Assembly: GCF_003385215.1 (NCBI RefSeq)
Contig: NZ_PQHW01000025.1
Span: 1-64,000, forward strand
Direction of reading: 5' to 3'
Origin: Amycolatopsis thermalba
Lineage (GTDB): Bacteria; Actinomycetota; Actinomycetes; Mycobacteriales; Pseudonocardiaceae
DNA: 64,000 nucleotides
Shown here: positions 1-8,128 of the stretch, piece by piece
Layout of the letters: the number at the start of each line of letters is the position of its first letter
How positions within the stretch are numbered: position 1 is the first letter of the stretch
Notes under the pieces: model-generated
What the model was told of the DNA's origin: nothing
The model's input: the letters and a program-made list of their open reading frames with translations, nothing else
The model's database searches: none
Position numbers and translations under genes: made by a program

Positions 1-104
1 CCGTTCGCCACTCATCCACACCCGAAGATGCTTCAGCGTTCGACTTGCATGTGTTAAGCACGCCGCCAGCGTTCGTCCTGAGCCAGGATCAAACTCTCCA
101 ACAA
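1..104 (-). rRNA. rrs: 16S ribosomal RNA, 5' end (partial)
   Basis: The reverse strand reads the universal 16S start (AGAGTTTGATCCTGGCTCAG, beginning at 97) followed by the GACGAACGCTGGCGGCGTGC helix and a typical actinobacterial stretch through TGAGTGGCGAACGG. By E. coli numbering the mature 5' end falls near 104. The rest of the gene lies beyond the left edge. It is transcribed leftwards, in the same direction as glnA2. Confidence 0.97.
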
Positions 105-192
105 TGCTAGAAAATCGATCCGGCTATAATTCATAGCCTCAAAGGAACCCACAAAGGGTTCTAGCTAATCAACTGGCTTTAGCTCACCAATA

Positions 193-213
193 CACTGTTG
201 AGTTCTCAAACAA
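193..213 (-). promoter_or_regulatory. rRNA leader boxA / processing element
   Basis: The minus strand reads GTTTGAGAACTCAACAGTG, the conserved leader motif found upstream of 16S in actinobacteria, associated with antitermination and 30S precursor processing. It lies about 90 bases upstream of the mature 16S end. The surrounding leader (105-314) has no coding signal. Confidence 0.75.
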
Positions 214-320
214 CACGAAGCTGCTGCTTCTGCAAAGCTTTTCTGGTTGTCGCGGAGGGCGTCAGCAACCCTACTGGTTTAGTAGTAGTGGTTGGCGACC
301 CACCCGCGGGCCGACCAAGA

Positions 321-349
321 ACTTTACCCGGTTCGGTTCGCGGTGTCAA
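321..349 (-). promoter_or_regulatory. rRNA operon promoter
   Basis: On the minus strand TTGACA (344-349) is followed after exactly 17 bases by TAAAGT (321-326), a near-consensus vegetative sigma-factor promoter. The expected transcription start near 314 gives a leader of about 210 nt before 16S. A GC-rich hairpin at 375-392 lies just upstream. No second equally strong promoter was seen. Confidence 0.8.
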
Positions 350-436
350 CACCGCCCGACCCTGGCCCGTCCGCCGGGGCTTTCCGGCCCCGTCGTCCCG
401 GTCTCCCTGGCGACGAAGAGAAGATTACATGCCCCG

Positions 437-462
437 GAACCCCCCTGAAACAGGGGGGTCCC
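437..462 (-). terminator. Terminator-like hairpin after glnA2
   Basis: A perfect 9-bp stem (ACCCCCCTG 439-447 with CAGGGGGGT 451-459) closed by an AAA loop lies 20 bases past the glnA2 stop codon. There is no U-run, as usual in high-GC actinomycetes. It separates glnA2 transcription from the rRNA promoter downstream. Confidence 0.65.
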
Positions 463-481
463 TTAAGCCGATTTCCCCTGG

Positions 482-1825
482 TCAGAGCACAGGTAGCAGG
501 GTCTTGAGCTCGTACGGGGTCACCGACCGGCGGTAGGCGTCCCACTCCGCGCGCTTGTTCCGGAGGAAGAAGTCGTAGACGTGCTCGCCGAGCGCGTCGG
601 GCAGCAGCTCGGACTTCTCCATCTCGGCCAGCGCCTCGCCGAGGTTCTGCGGCAGCTGGTCGTACCCGGCCGCGCGGCGCTCGGCGTCGCTCATCGACCA
701 GATGTTGTCCTCGGCCGCCGGCGGCAGCTCGTACCCCTTCTCGATCCCCTTCAGCCCGGCGGCGATCACGACCGAGTACGCCAGGTAGGGGTTGCAGGCC
801 GAGTCGATCGTGCGGATCTCGACCCGCCGCGACGACGCCTTGCCCGGCGAGTAGTTCGGCACCCGCACCAGCGCGGACCGGTTCGCCCGGCCCCACGACA
901 CCGTGGTCGGCGCCTCTCCCCCGCTGATCAGCCGCTTGTACGAGTTCACCCACTGGTTGGTCACCGCGGAGATCTCCCGCGCGTGGTGCAACAGGCCGGC
1001 CACGAACGCCTTGCCCGTCTCGGACAACTCGTACGGGTCTTCGGGGTTGTGGAACGCGTTGCGGTCACCCTCGAACAACGACACGTGCGTGTGCATGCCC
1101 GAACCGGGCTGCTCGGTGAACGGCTTGGGCATGAACGTCGCGCGCACCCCCTGGGTCAGCGCGACCTCCTTCACCACGTACCGGAACGTCATGACGTTGT
1201 CGGCCATGGTCAGCGCGTCGGCGTAGCGCAGGTCGATCTCCTGCTGCCCGGGCGCGCCCTCGTGGTGGCTGAACTCGACCGAGATGCCCATCGCCTCCAG
1301 CGCCTCGATGGCGTGGCGGCGGAAGTGCGTCGCGGTGGCGTGGCTGGCCTGGTCGAAGTACCCGCCGTTGTCCGCCGGCTCGGGCTCGCTGCCGTCCGAG
1401 GGCAGCGACGAGAGCAGGAAGAACTCGATCTCCGGGTGCACGTAGCAGGTGAACCCGGCCTCGCCGGCCTTGGACAGCTGACGCCGCAGCACGTGCCGCG
1501 GGTCGGCCCAGGACGGCGACCCGTCGGGCATCGCGATGTCGCAGAACATCCGCGCCGAGTAGTGCCCGCCCTCCGGGGTCTCCCAGGGCAGCACCTGGAA
1601 CGTCGACGGGTCGGGCTTCGCGACCATGTCCGATTCGTAGACGCGCGCGAAGCCTTCGATGGCCGACCCGTCGAACCCGATCCCGTCGCTGAAGGCGCCC
1701 TCGAGCTCGGCCGGGGCGACCGCCACCGACTTCAGGAAACCGAGGACGTCGGTGAACCACAGACGAACGAATCGGATGTCACGTTCTTCCAGCGTGCGCA
1801 GCACGAACTCCTGCTGGCGATCCAT
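482..1825 (-). CDS. glnA2: Glutamine synthetase, GlnA2-type
   Basis: A type I glutamine synthetase-fold enzyme that ligates ammonia (or another amine) to glutamate using ATP. The 447-residue protein closely matches M. tuberculosis GlnA2 (446 aa) from MDRQQEFVLRTLEERD to the C-terminal VTPYELKTLLPVL. Metal- and substrate-binding stretches are present: EIEFFLL (about 128), EFSHHEGAPGQQEID (about 185) and GSGMHTHVSLFEG (about 240). The C-terminal loop that carries the adenylylated tyrosine in GlnA1-type enzymes is absent (DNIWSMSDAERRAAGY instead), so GlnE control is not expected. Some actinobacterial GlnA-like enzymes act on polyamines, so the amine substrate is uncertain. TAGGGT sits 6 bases before the ATG and overlaps the stop codon of the upstream MFS gene, which suggests a leaderless promoter of its own. 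Confidence 0.93.
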   Translation of the reverse strand: MDRQQEFVLRTLEERDIRFVRLWFTDVLGFLKSVAVAPAELEGAFSDGIGFDGSAIEGFARVYESDMVAKPDPSTFQVLPWETPEGGHYSARMFCDIAMPDGSPSWADPRHVLRRQLSKAGEAGFTCYVHPEIEFFLLSSLPSDGSEPEPADNGGYFDQASHATATHFRRHAIEALEAMGISVEFSHHEGAPGQQEIDLRYADALTMADNVMTFRYVVKEVALTQGVRATFMPKPFTEQPGSGMHTHVSLFEGDRNAFHNPEDPYELSETGKAFVAGLLHHAREISAVTNQWVNSYKRLISGGEAPTTVSWGRANRSALVRVPNYSPGKASSRRVEIRTIDSACNPYLAYSVVIAAGLKGIEKGYELPPAAEDNIWSMSDAERRAAGYDQLPQNLGEALAEMEKSELLPDALGEHVYDFFLRNKRAEWDAYRRSVTPYELKTLLPVL

Positions 1826-1834
1826 GGCCGCACC

Positions 1835-3115
1835 CTACGCATGGTGTGTTAACGGCGTGTTTCGTGGTTCCCGTGTTGCCCTGACGGAGGGAATGAGCAG
1901 CGACATCACCGTGGCCAGTGCGCACAGCCCACCCGAGATGTACCACGCGAGGTCGTAGCTTCCGGCGCGGTCGTGGATGAGCCCGGCGCCCGTCGCGGCG
2001 ATCGCGGCGCCGACCTGGTGGGAGGCGAACACCCAGCCGAACACGATCGGACCGCTCAGGCCGAACTGCTCGCGCGCCAGCGCCACCGTCGGCGGCACCG
2101 TGGCCACCCAGTCCAGGCCGTAGAAGATGATGAACGCCCACATCGGCGGCTCGGTGGTGGGGGCGAACAGGTGCGGCAGCACGATGAGCGACGCGCCGCG
2201 CAGGAAGTAGTACACGCCGAGCAGGATCCGCGGGTTGACCCGGTCGGTCAGCCAGCCGGACGCGATCGTGCCGACCACGTCGAAGATGCCGACCAGCGCG
2301 AGCAGCGAGGCCGCGGTGGTCGGCGGCATCCCGTGCTCGTGCGCCGCGGGCACGAAGTGGGTCTGGATCAGGCCGTTGGTGGACGCCCCGCAGATCGCGA
2401 ACCCGCCGGCGAGCAGCCAGAAGGTGCGCGTCTTCGCGGCCTGTCCCAGCACCTGCAGCGCGCGCCGGGCCGCTCCCGTCGACGGCGGCAGCTCCTCGGC
2501 CTCGGTCGCGCCGTACGCGGTCAGGCCGATCTCGCTCGGGTGGTCGCGCAGGAAGATCAGGATGATCGGGACGACCGCCAGCGCGGCGAAGGAGACCACC
2601 AGGGACGCGGTGCGCCAGCCGTCGTTCGTGGCGATCGCGGCGAGCAGGGGCAGGAACACCAGCTGCCCGGCCGCGCCAGCCGCGGTCAGGATGCCGCTGA
2701 CCAGCCCGCGGTGGCGGACGAACCAGCGCGAGGTCACGGTCGCGACGAACGCCAGCGCCATCGACCCGGTGCCCAGCCCGACCAGCACGCCCCAGCACAG
2801 GAGCAGCTGCCAGCTCGCGGTCATGAACACCGTCAGCCCGCTGCCCGCGGCGACCAGGACCAGCGCGCCGGTCACCACCTTGCGCATGCCGAGCCGCTCC
2901 ATCAGCGCCGCGGCGAACGGCGCGGTCAGGCCGTAGAGCATCAGGTTGATCGACACGGCGGCCGAGATGGTGGCCGTCGACCAGCCGAACTCCTCGTGCA
3001 GCGGGTCGATCAGCACACCGGGGGTGGCGCGGAAGCCGGCCGCGCCGACCAGCGCGACGAAGGCCGCGAAGGCGACGAACCAGGCCGGGTGGATGCGCGA
3101 CTTCGTTCTTGTCAC
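1835..3115 (-). CDS. MFS transporter
   Basis: A 426-residue major facilitator with about 12 hydrophobic segments. The first begins near residue 10 (AWFVAFAAFVALVGA). The MFS A-like loop RLGMRKVV and the second-half GWLTDRVNPRILLG are visible. It resembles the OFA/monocarboxylate-type branch. The GTG at 3115 is chosen because GGCGAGG lies 9 bases upstream; the open frame extends further, but that stretch runs into the divergent regulator. It ends 9 bp before glnA2 and may be partly co-transcribed with it. The divergent AraC-type gene probably controls it. The substrate cannot be told from sequence. Confidence 0.85.
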   Translation of the reverse strand: MTRTKSRIHPAWFVAFAAFVALVGAAGFRATPGVLIDPLHEEFGWSTATISAAVSINLMLYGLTAPFAAALMERLGMRKVVTGALVLVAAGSGLTVFMTASWQLLLCWGVLVGLGTGSMALAFVATVTSRWFVRHRGLVSGILTAAGAAGQLVFLPLLAAIATNDGWRTASLVVSFAALAVVPIILIFLRDHPSEIGLTAYGATEAEELPPSTGAARRALQVLGQAAKTRTFWLLAGGFAICGASTNGLIQTHFVPAAHEHGMPPTTAASLLALVGIFDVVGTIASGWLTDRVNPRILLGVYYFLRGASLIVLPHLFAPTTEPPMWAFIIFYGLDWVATVPPTVALAREQFGLSGPIVFGWVFASHQVGAAIAATGAGLIHDRAGSYDLAWYISGGLCALATVMSLLIPSVRATREPRNTPLTHHA

Positions 3116-3139
3116 CGGCACAGCCTCGCCGATCTGGAT

Positions 3140-3153
3140 CACTCGGTCGAGTG
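3140..3153. promoter_or_regulatory. Palindromic operator candidate
   Basis: CACTCGGTCGAGTG is a perfect 6+2+6 inverted repeat in the 70-bp space between the divergent MFS gene and the GATase/AraC regulator. Its position is suited to control of one or both promoters. Function is inferred. Confidence 0.45.
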
Positions 3154-3185
3154 GCCGGAGCGCCAATATGTGCAAGAATCCGGCC

Positions 3186-4136
3186 ATGCACCGGGTGGTG
3201 GTCCTCGCGGTATCCGAGGTGGTCGGGTACGACCTGAACATCGCGCCGCTCGTCTTCGGCACCGCGCGCCAGGACGGCGAACAGCTCTACGACGTGCGGG
3301 TTTGCGGGGTCGACGACCGGCCGGTGCGGGTCAGCCACGGCTACGACGCGCACCTCGGCCACGGTCCGGAGGCCCTCGACGACGCCGACACCGTCATCAT
3401 CCCCGGCACGCGCGTGCACGGGCCGCGTCAGGAGGGCGTCCTGCCGCCCGAACTGGCCGCGGCGCTGGCCCGGATCCCGTCGTCGGCGCGGCTGGTCTCG
3501 ATCTGCACCGGCGCGTTCGTGCTGGGCGCCGCCGGCCTGCTCGACGGGCGCCGCGCGACCACGCACTGGGCGCACGCGGCCCGCTTCCGGCACCTCTACC
3601 CGCGGGTCGACCTGGACGAGAACGTGTTGTTCGTGGACGACGGCGACATCCTGACCTCGGCCGGGCTCGCCGCCGGGCTGGACCTGTGCCTGCACCTCGT
3701 GCGGTCCGACCACGGCAGCGCGGTCGCCAACCACGTCGCCCGGTATTGCGTGGTGGCGCCCTGGCGGGACGGCGGGCAGTCGCAGTTCATCGAGCAACCG
3801 CTGCCCGGCGGCGACGGCAGCACCGCCGCGACGCGCGCGTGGGCGCTGGAACGGCTCAGCGAACCGCTCGACCTGGCTGCGCTCGCGAAGCACGCGGGCA
3901 TGAGCGTGCGCACCTTCAGCCGCCGCTTCCGCGCCGAGACCGGGCAGTCGCCGCGGGTCTGGCTGAACCAGCAGCGCGTGCTGCACGCCCGTCACCTGCT
4001 CGAGACCACCGACCTGCCCGTCGAGCGGGTCGCGGCCGAGTCCGGGCTGGGCACCGCGGCTTCGCTGCGGCAGCACCTCAACGCGGCGATCGGCGTCGCA
4101 CCGCTGGCATACCGCCGCACCTTCGCCCGCCGCTGA
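3186..4136 (+). CDS. GATase1/DJ-1-like AraC-family regulator
   Basis: A 316-residue transcription factor. Residues about 1-180 form a DJ-1/PfpI (class I glutamine amidotransferase-like) domain with the nucleophile-elbow motif SICTGAFVLGAAGLLDGRRA. Residues about 215-316 are an AraC DNA-binding domain with two helix-turn-helices (LAALAKHAGMSVRTFSRRFR and VERVAAESGLGTAASLRQHL). Members of this group usually sense a small molecule and activate neighbouring transport or catabolic genes. It is divergent from the MFS gene with a palindrome between them. The ATG at 3186 gives a domain-complete protein; longer readings run through the intergenic space. Confidence 0.9.
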   Translation: MHRVVVLAVSEVVGYDLNIAPLVFGTARQDGEQLYDVRVCGVDDRPVRVSHGYDAHLGHGPEALDDADTVIIPGTRVHGPRQEGVLPPELAAALARIPSSARLVSICTGAFVLGAAGLLDGRRATTHWAHAARFRHLYPRVDLDENVLFVDDGDILTSAGLAAGLDLCLHLVRSDHGSAVANHVARYCVVAPWRDGGQSQFIEQPLPGGDGSTAATRAWALERLSEPLDLAALAKHAGMSVRTFSRRFRAETGQSPRVWLNQQRVLHARHLLETTDLPVERVAAESGLGTAASLRQHLNAAIGVAPLAYRRTFARR

Positions 4137-4153
4137 TCGCTACCGTTGGACGC

Positions 4154-4849
4154 ATGCTCCGCCGACGCACCGCCGGTGTCACCCTGGCCCTGGTCCTGGC
4201 ACTGTCCAGCGCCTGCTCGGCCGCTCCCGAGGAACCGCTCCCCGACGGGCGCGCGCTCGTGGACGCCGCGGAGACGAGCCTGAACGGGATCCGCAGCGTG
4301 CGCTTCGACTTCAGCGTCAGCTCGACCATCCCCGGCCTGGACATCCGCGAGGTCAAGGGGCAGGCCAGCAAGGACGGCGGGCCGCACGGCACCGCGATCG
4401 GGCAGGCGGACGTGCAGGCCTCGGCCGACCGGTTCGAGCTGGACTACGTGCTCGTCGGCGAGACGCTGTTCCTCACCGACACCAAGGGGCAGCAGCGGCA
4501 GGTCCCGGTGCCGGCCGACTACAACCCGATGACGCTGCTGGATCCCGAGCGCGGGCTGCCCAGGCTGATGTCCGACGCGACGGCGCTGAAGACGGAGACC
4601 AAGGAGGACGTCCTCGGCGTGGAGGCCTACCGGGTCACCGGTGAGCTGGCACGGGACGTCATCTCCGGCGTCATCCCCGGCATCCAGGCGGACGTGGACA
4701 TCAAGTTCTGGGTCACCAAGGCCGAGCCGCGCAACCTGGTGCGCGTGTGGATCCAGGTGCCGCCGCGGCAGCCGAACGAGGGCGCGATCCAGCTGGAGCT
4801 GGCGCTGTCCGACCAGAACGTCCCGGTGGGGACCACGACCGGCGGTTAG
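4154..4849 (+). CDS. LppX/LprAFG-family lipoprotein
   Basis: A 231-residue predicted lipoprotein. The signal peptide is positively charged (MLRRRT), then hydrophobic, and ends in a lipobox (ALSSAC) with Cys near residue 19. The remainder matches the LppX/LprAFG family of mycobacterial cell-envelope lipid carriers: a start of helix LVDAAETSLNGIRSVRFDFS and alternating beta strands. TACCGT lies 7 bases before the ATG with no clear ribosome-binding site, so the transcript may be leaderless. Its stop codon overlaps that of the convergent hydrolase gene by 4 bp. Confidence 0.85.
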   Translation: MLRRRTAGVTLALVLALSSACSAAPEEPLPDGRALVDAAETSLNGIRSVRFDFSVSSTIPGLDIREVKGQASKDGGPHGTAIGQADVQASADRFELDYVLVGETLFLTDTKGQQRQVPVPADYNPMTLLDPERGLPRLMSDATALKTETKEDVLGVEAYRVTGELARDVISGVIPGIQADVDIKFWVTKAEPRNLVRVWIQVPPRQPNEGAIQLELALSDQNVPVGTTTGG

Positions 4850-6408
4850 GCCTGGCAGCGGGTGCCCGGGGCCGGCTGGCTGTTGTCGACGAGGTAGTCC
4901 AGGCCGGCCACGTCCACGCACATGTTGCCGTGCAGGAACGCGGTGTGCTGGGTGTCGTCGACGGTGAGCAGGCCGCCGTGGAAGACGTTCGCGAGGTTGA
5001 CGCCCGCCTGGTACGGGGTGACCGGGTCGTTGGTCGTCGAGATGACCAGTGGTGGCGCGGCGGAGGTGACCGTCGGCCGGTGCGGCTGGGACGTGCTCGG
5101 CACCGGCCAGGACGCGCACACGTCGAGTTCGCCCTGGTCGGGACGGCCCCAGCCGAGGAACGGCGCGGCGTCGGTCATCCGCTGCCGGGACACCGCAGGG
5201 TCGCTCGCGCGCGGGTTGTCCACGCAGCGCACCGCGTAGTAGGCGTCCTGCAGCGACGAGTACTTCCCGTCCGCGGCGCGCTCGTAGTAGCCGTCGGCGA
5301 GCCGGAGCAGGACCGAGCCGTCACCGCGCCGCAGCAGCCCGAGGCCGGTGTCGAGGAACGGCCACGAGTGGCTCGAGTACATCGCCTCGACCACGCCGGT
5401 GATCGCGTCCCGGTACGACAGCAGCCTGCCGTCGCCGGCCTTCGCCGGGGCGGCGACCAGCGGCTGCACCAGGTTCTGGAACTCCGCCGCCGCCTTCGCC
5501 GGGTCGCGGCCCAGCGCGCAGCCGTCGTGCCGGGCGCACTCGACCGCGAACTGCCCGAACGCGCGGGCGAACCCGGCGCCCTGCGCGACCAGCGAATCCG
5601 GGTCGTTCTCGGCCGGGTCGATCGCGCCGTCCAGCAGCAGCGCGCGGACCCGCTCCGGGAAAGCCTCGGCGTAGCTGTAGCCGATCTGGGTGCCGTAGGA
5701 GTAGCCGAGGTAGCTCAGCTTCGCGTCACCCAGCGCGGCGCGCAGGACGTCGAGGTCCTTGACCACGTCCCGGGTGCCCATGTTGGCCAGCATCGCGGTG
5801 CCGTGCTCGGTGCGCTGGGCGCACTTCGCCGCGAAGTCGTGTGCCTGTCCGCTCCACGCGGCCTCCGACGTGCCCGGGTTGCTCGCCCGCTCGGCGTCGC
5901 GTTCGGCGTCGGTCAGGCATTGCACGCGCGGACGGCTGGCGCCCACGCCGCGCGGGTCGAAGCCGACGAAGTCGAACCGCAGGCCGATGGCGTTGTTGGA
6001 CACCGTCGGCACCAGCCGCGCGGCCGCCTCCATGCCGGACCCGCCCGGCCCGCCCGGGTTCATCACGAGCGAGCCGATCCGGTTGGCCGGGTCGAGCGCC
6101 TTGTGCCGCAGCACGCCGATGGTGATCGTCTCGCCGCGGGGGTTGGCGTAGTCCAGCGGCACGGTCAGCCGGGCGCACTCGACGCCCGGCGTGCGGAACG
6201 CGTCCTGGCTCGGCTGCCCCGTCGCGTACGCGGCACAGTCGCCCCACGCGAGCTTCTGGTCGTAGAAGCGGTCCAGCGCGTGGGTGTCCGCCACCGGGGA
6301 GGGTGACGGCGGCGGTGCGGTGGCCTGCGGGGTGCACGCGGTCAGCGCGCCGGCCAGCAGGCCCGCGGTGATCAGCGTCCGGCAGCGGGAGAAACGCATC
6401 TCCCACAT
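4846..6408 (-). CDS. Hip1/CaeA-like alpha/beta-hydrolase lipoprotein (copy B)
   Basis: A 520-residue secreted serine hydrolase of the tripeptidyl-aminopeptidase-like family. It has a lipobox-type signal (GALTAC, Cys about 25), an oxyanion region NPGGPGGSG, a nucleophile elbow GYSYGT and a C-terminal TAP-like domain with ISTTNDPVTPY and the catalytic-His region DTQHTAFL. Relatives include Streptomyces SlpD/SlpE and M. tuberculosis Rv2223c/Rv2224c (Hip1/CaeA), which lie beside panB in a similar order. It is 13 bp downstream of a close paralogue, probably in one operon. The start could also be the ATG three codons downstream. Confidence 0.88.
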   Translation of the reverse strand: MWEMRFSRCRTLITAGLLAGALTACTPQATAPPPSPSPVADTHALDRFYDQKLAWGDCAAYATGQPSQDAFRTPGVECARLTVPLDYANPRGETITIGVLRHKALDPANRIGSLVMNPGGPGGSGMEAAARLVPTVSNNAIGLRFDFVGFDPRGVGASRPRVQCLTDAERDAERASNPGTSEAAWSGQAHDFAAKCAQRTEHGTAMLANMGTRDVVKDLDVLRAALGDAKLSYLGYSYGTQIGYSYAEAFPERVRALLLDGAIDPAENDPDSLVAQGAGFARAFGQFAVECARHDGCALGRDPAKAAAEFQNLVQPLVAAPAKAGDGRLLSYRDAITGVVEAMYSSHSWPFLDTGLGLLRRGDGSVLLRLADGYYERAADGKYSSLQDAYYAVRCVDNPRASDPAVSRQRMTDAAPFLGWGRPDQGELDVCASWPVPSTSQPHRPTVTSAAPPLVISTTNDPVTPYQAGVNLANVFHGGLLTVDDTQHTAFLHGNMCVDVAGLDYLVDNSQPAPGTRCQA

Positions 6409-6421
6409 CGTGCCAGTCCGG

Positions 6422-8038
6422 TCACTGAGAGGTACAGCGCGTGCCCTCCGCCGGGAGCGTCCCGTTGATCAGGTAGTCGCTGCCGATGTCGTCCACGCAC
6501 GAGATTCCCTGCAGGAAGACGGTGTGCTGGGTGCCCTCGAACGTCAGCAGCGCGCCCTTCATCGCCTTCGCGAGGTTCACCCCCGCCTGGTAGGGAGTGG
6601 CCGGATCGTTGGTGGTCGAGATCACCAGGACCGGCGGCACGCCGGCGACGTTCGGCTCGTGCGGCTGCGAGGTGTTGGGCACCGGCCAGTACGCGCACGG
6701 GTCCAGCGCCGCGCCGTTCGGCCTGCCGTCGTCGAGGAAGGGCGCCACCTGGTCGTAGCGGTTCTCCGCCTCGAGGATCTCGCGGCGATCGGTCACCGGC
6801 GGGTCGTCGACGCAGCGGATCGCGGTGAAGGCGTCCTGCGTGTTGGCGTAGCGGCCGCTGCTGTCGCGCTCGTTGTACTGGTCGGCCAGTGCCATCAGCG
6901 TGGTGCCCTGGCCGCTCTTCAGCTCGTTGAGCCCGGCGTTCAGCACCGTCCACAGCTGCTGCGAGTACAGCGCCTGGATCGCGCCCAGGGTGGCGTCGTC
7001 GTAGCTGAGGACCCGGCCGTCGCGCAGGCGCACCGGGTTGTCGATCAACGGCCGCACCAGGTTCTGGAACGCCTGCGTGGCGGCCGCCGGGTTCGTCCCG
7101 AGCGCGCAGTCGCGGCGGGCGGCGCACCACCTGGCGAAGTCGTTGAACGCCACGCCGAAGCCCTGGCCCTGCGCGACCAGCGACTCGACCTCGTCCTGGC
7201 TCGGGTCCAGCGCGCCGTCGAGCACCATCGCCCGCACGTTCCGCGGGAACGCCTCGGCGTAGGTGTAGCCGATCCGGGTGCCGTAGGAGTAGCCGAGGTA
7301 GGTCAGCTTCTCCTCGCCGAGCGCGGACCGCAGGACGTCCATGTCCTTGACGACGTCGCGGGTGCCCAGGTTCGCCAGCATCGCGGTGCCGAACTGGGTG
7401 CGCTCGGCGCACTTGTCGGCGAACTCCTTCGACTCGGCGTCCTGGCGGGCCACGCCGGCCGGCGAGCCGTCGGCCTCCAGGTCCTCGGCGCGCTGCTCGG
7501 CCCGCTCGGCGTCGGTCAGGCAGGTGACGTCGGGCTCGCTGGCGCCGATCCCGCGCGGGTCGAAGCCGACGAGGTCGAAGCGCTTGCCGATGTCGGTGTT
7601 CGCGACCTGGGACGAGAGCCCCGCGGCCGCGTACATGCCGGACGCGCCCGGGCCGCCCGGGTTGATCACGAGCGAGCCGATGCGGTTTCCGGTCGCCTTG
7701 TGCCGGAGCACGCCGATCGTGATCGTGTCGCCGTCCGGTTTGCCGTAGTCCAGCGGCACCGTCAGCCGGGCGCACTGGAGGCCAGTCCTGCCGAAAGCGG
7801 ATCGGATGTCGTCGGAAGTCGCGTAAGGTTCGCAGTCGCCCCAGGTCAACGGCTGTGCGTAGAACCTGTCCAGCCCCGCGGGCACCACGCCGGCCGGCCC
7901 CGCCGACTCGGTGGTCACCGTCGGCGCCGGAGCAGGCGACGGCTCCGGCGAGGTGCAGGCCGCGACCGGCACCAGCAGGCAGGCGCCGAGGACGGCGGCG
8001 CGTACGGAGGACAACCTGGCTCGCTGAAGGAGGCGCAC
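6422..8038 (-). CDS. Hip1/CaeA-like alpha/beta-hydrolase lipoprotein (copy A)
   Basis: A 538-residue paralogue of the downstream gene, with a lipobox (VPVAAC, Cys about 29), a Pro/Ala-rich linker, NPGGPGASG, nucleophile elbow GYSYGT and the C-terminal ISTTNDPATPY / GTQHTVFL segments. It is probably an envelope-anchored serine protease or esterase. The GTG at 8038 is the first usable start before the signal peptide. The open frame extends over 3.5 kb upstream, but that is antisense to secA2 and nadE and is not coding. It heads the two-gene hydrolase operon and is divergent from secA2 across 90 bp. Confidence 0.88.
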   Translation of the reverse strand: MRLLQRARLSSVRAAVLGACLLVPVAACTSPEPSPAPAPTVTTESAGPAGVVPAGLDRFYAQPLTWGDCEPYATSDDIRSAFGRTGLQCARLTVPLDYGKPDGDTITIGVLRHKATGNRIGSLVINPGGPGASGMYAAAGLSSQVANTDIGKRFDLVGFDPRGIGASEPDVTCLTDAERAEQRAEDLEADGSPAGVARQDAESKEFADKCAERTQFGTAMLANLGTRDVVKDMDVLRSALGEEKLTYLGYSYGTRIGYTYAEAFPRNVRAMVLDGALDPSQDEVESLVAQGQGFGVAFNDFARWCAARRDCALGTNPAAATQAFQNLVRPLIDNPVRLRDGRVLSYDDATLGAIQALYSQQLWTVLNAGLNELKSGQGTTLMALADQYNERDSSGRYANTQDAFTAIRCVDDPPVTDRREILEAENRYDQVAPFLDDGRPNGAALDPCAYWPVPNTSQPHEPNVAGVPPVLVISTTNDPATPYQAGVNLAKAMKGALLTFEGTQHTVFLQGISCVDDIGSDYLINGTLPAEGTRCTSQ

Positions 8039-8128
8039 GTCGTGATCGTGCCATCCTGAGTGGGAACACAGGTGCACCGCCACCTCGTTGGCTGGTGGGT
8101 TGCGCGCGAGAAGGACAGGAGACCACGG

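Noticed and set aside
1973-4849. A 958-codon open frame ending in the lipoprotein
   Set aside because: The first part is antisense to the MFS gene and out of frame with the AraC-type gene. Only the part from 4154 has a signal peptide and family match.
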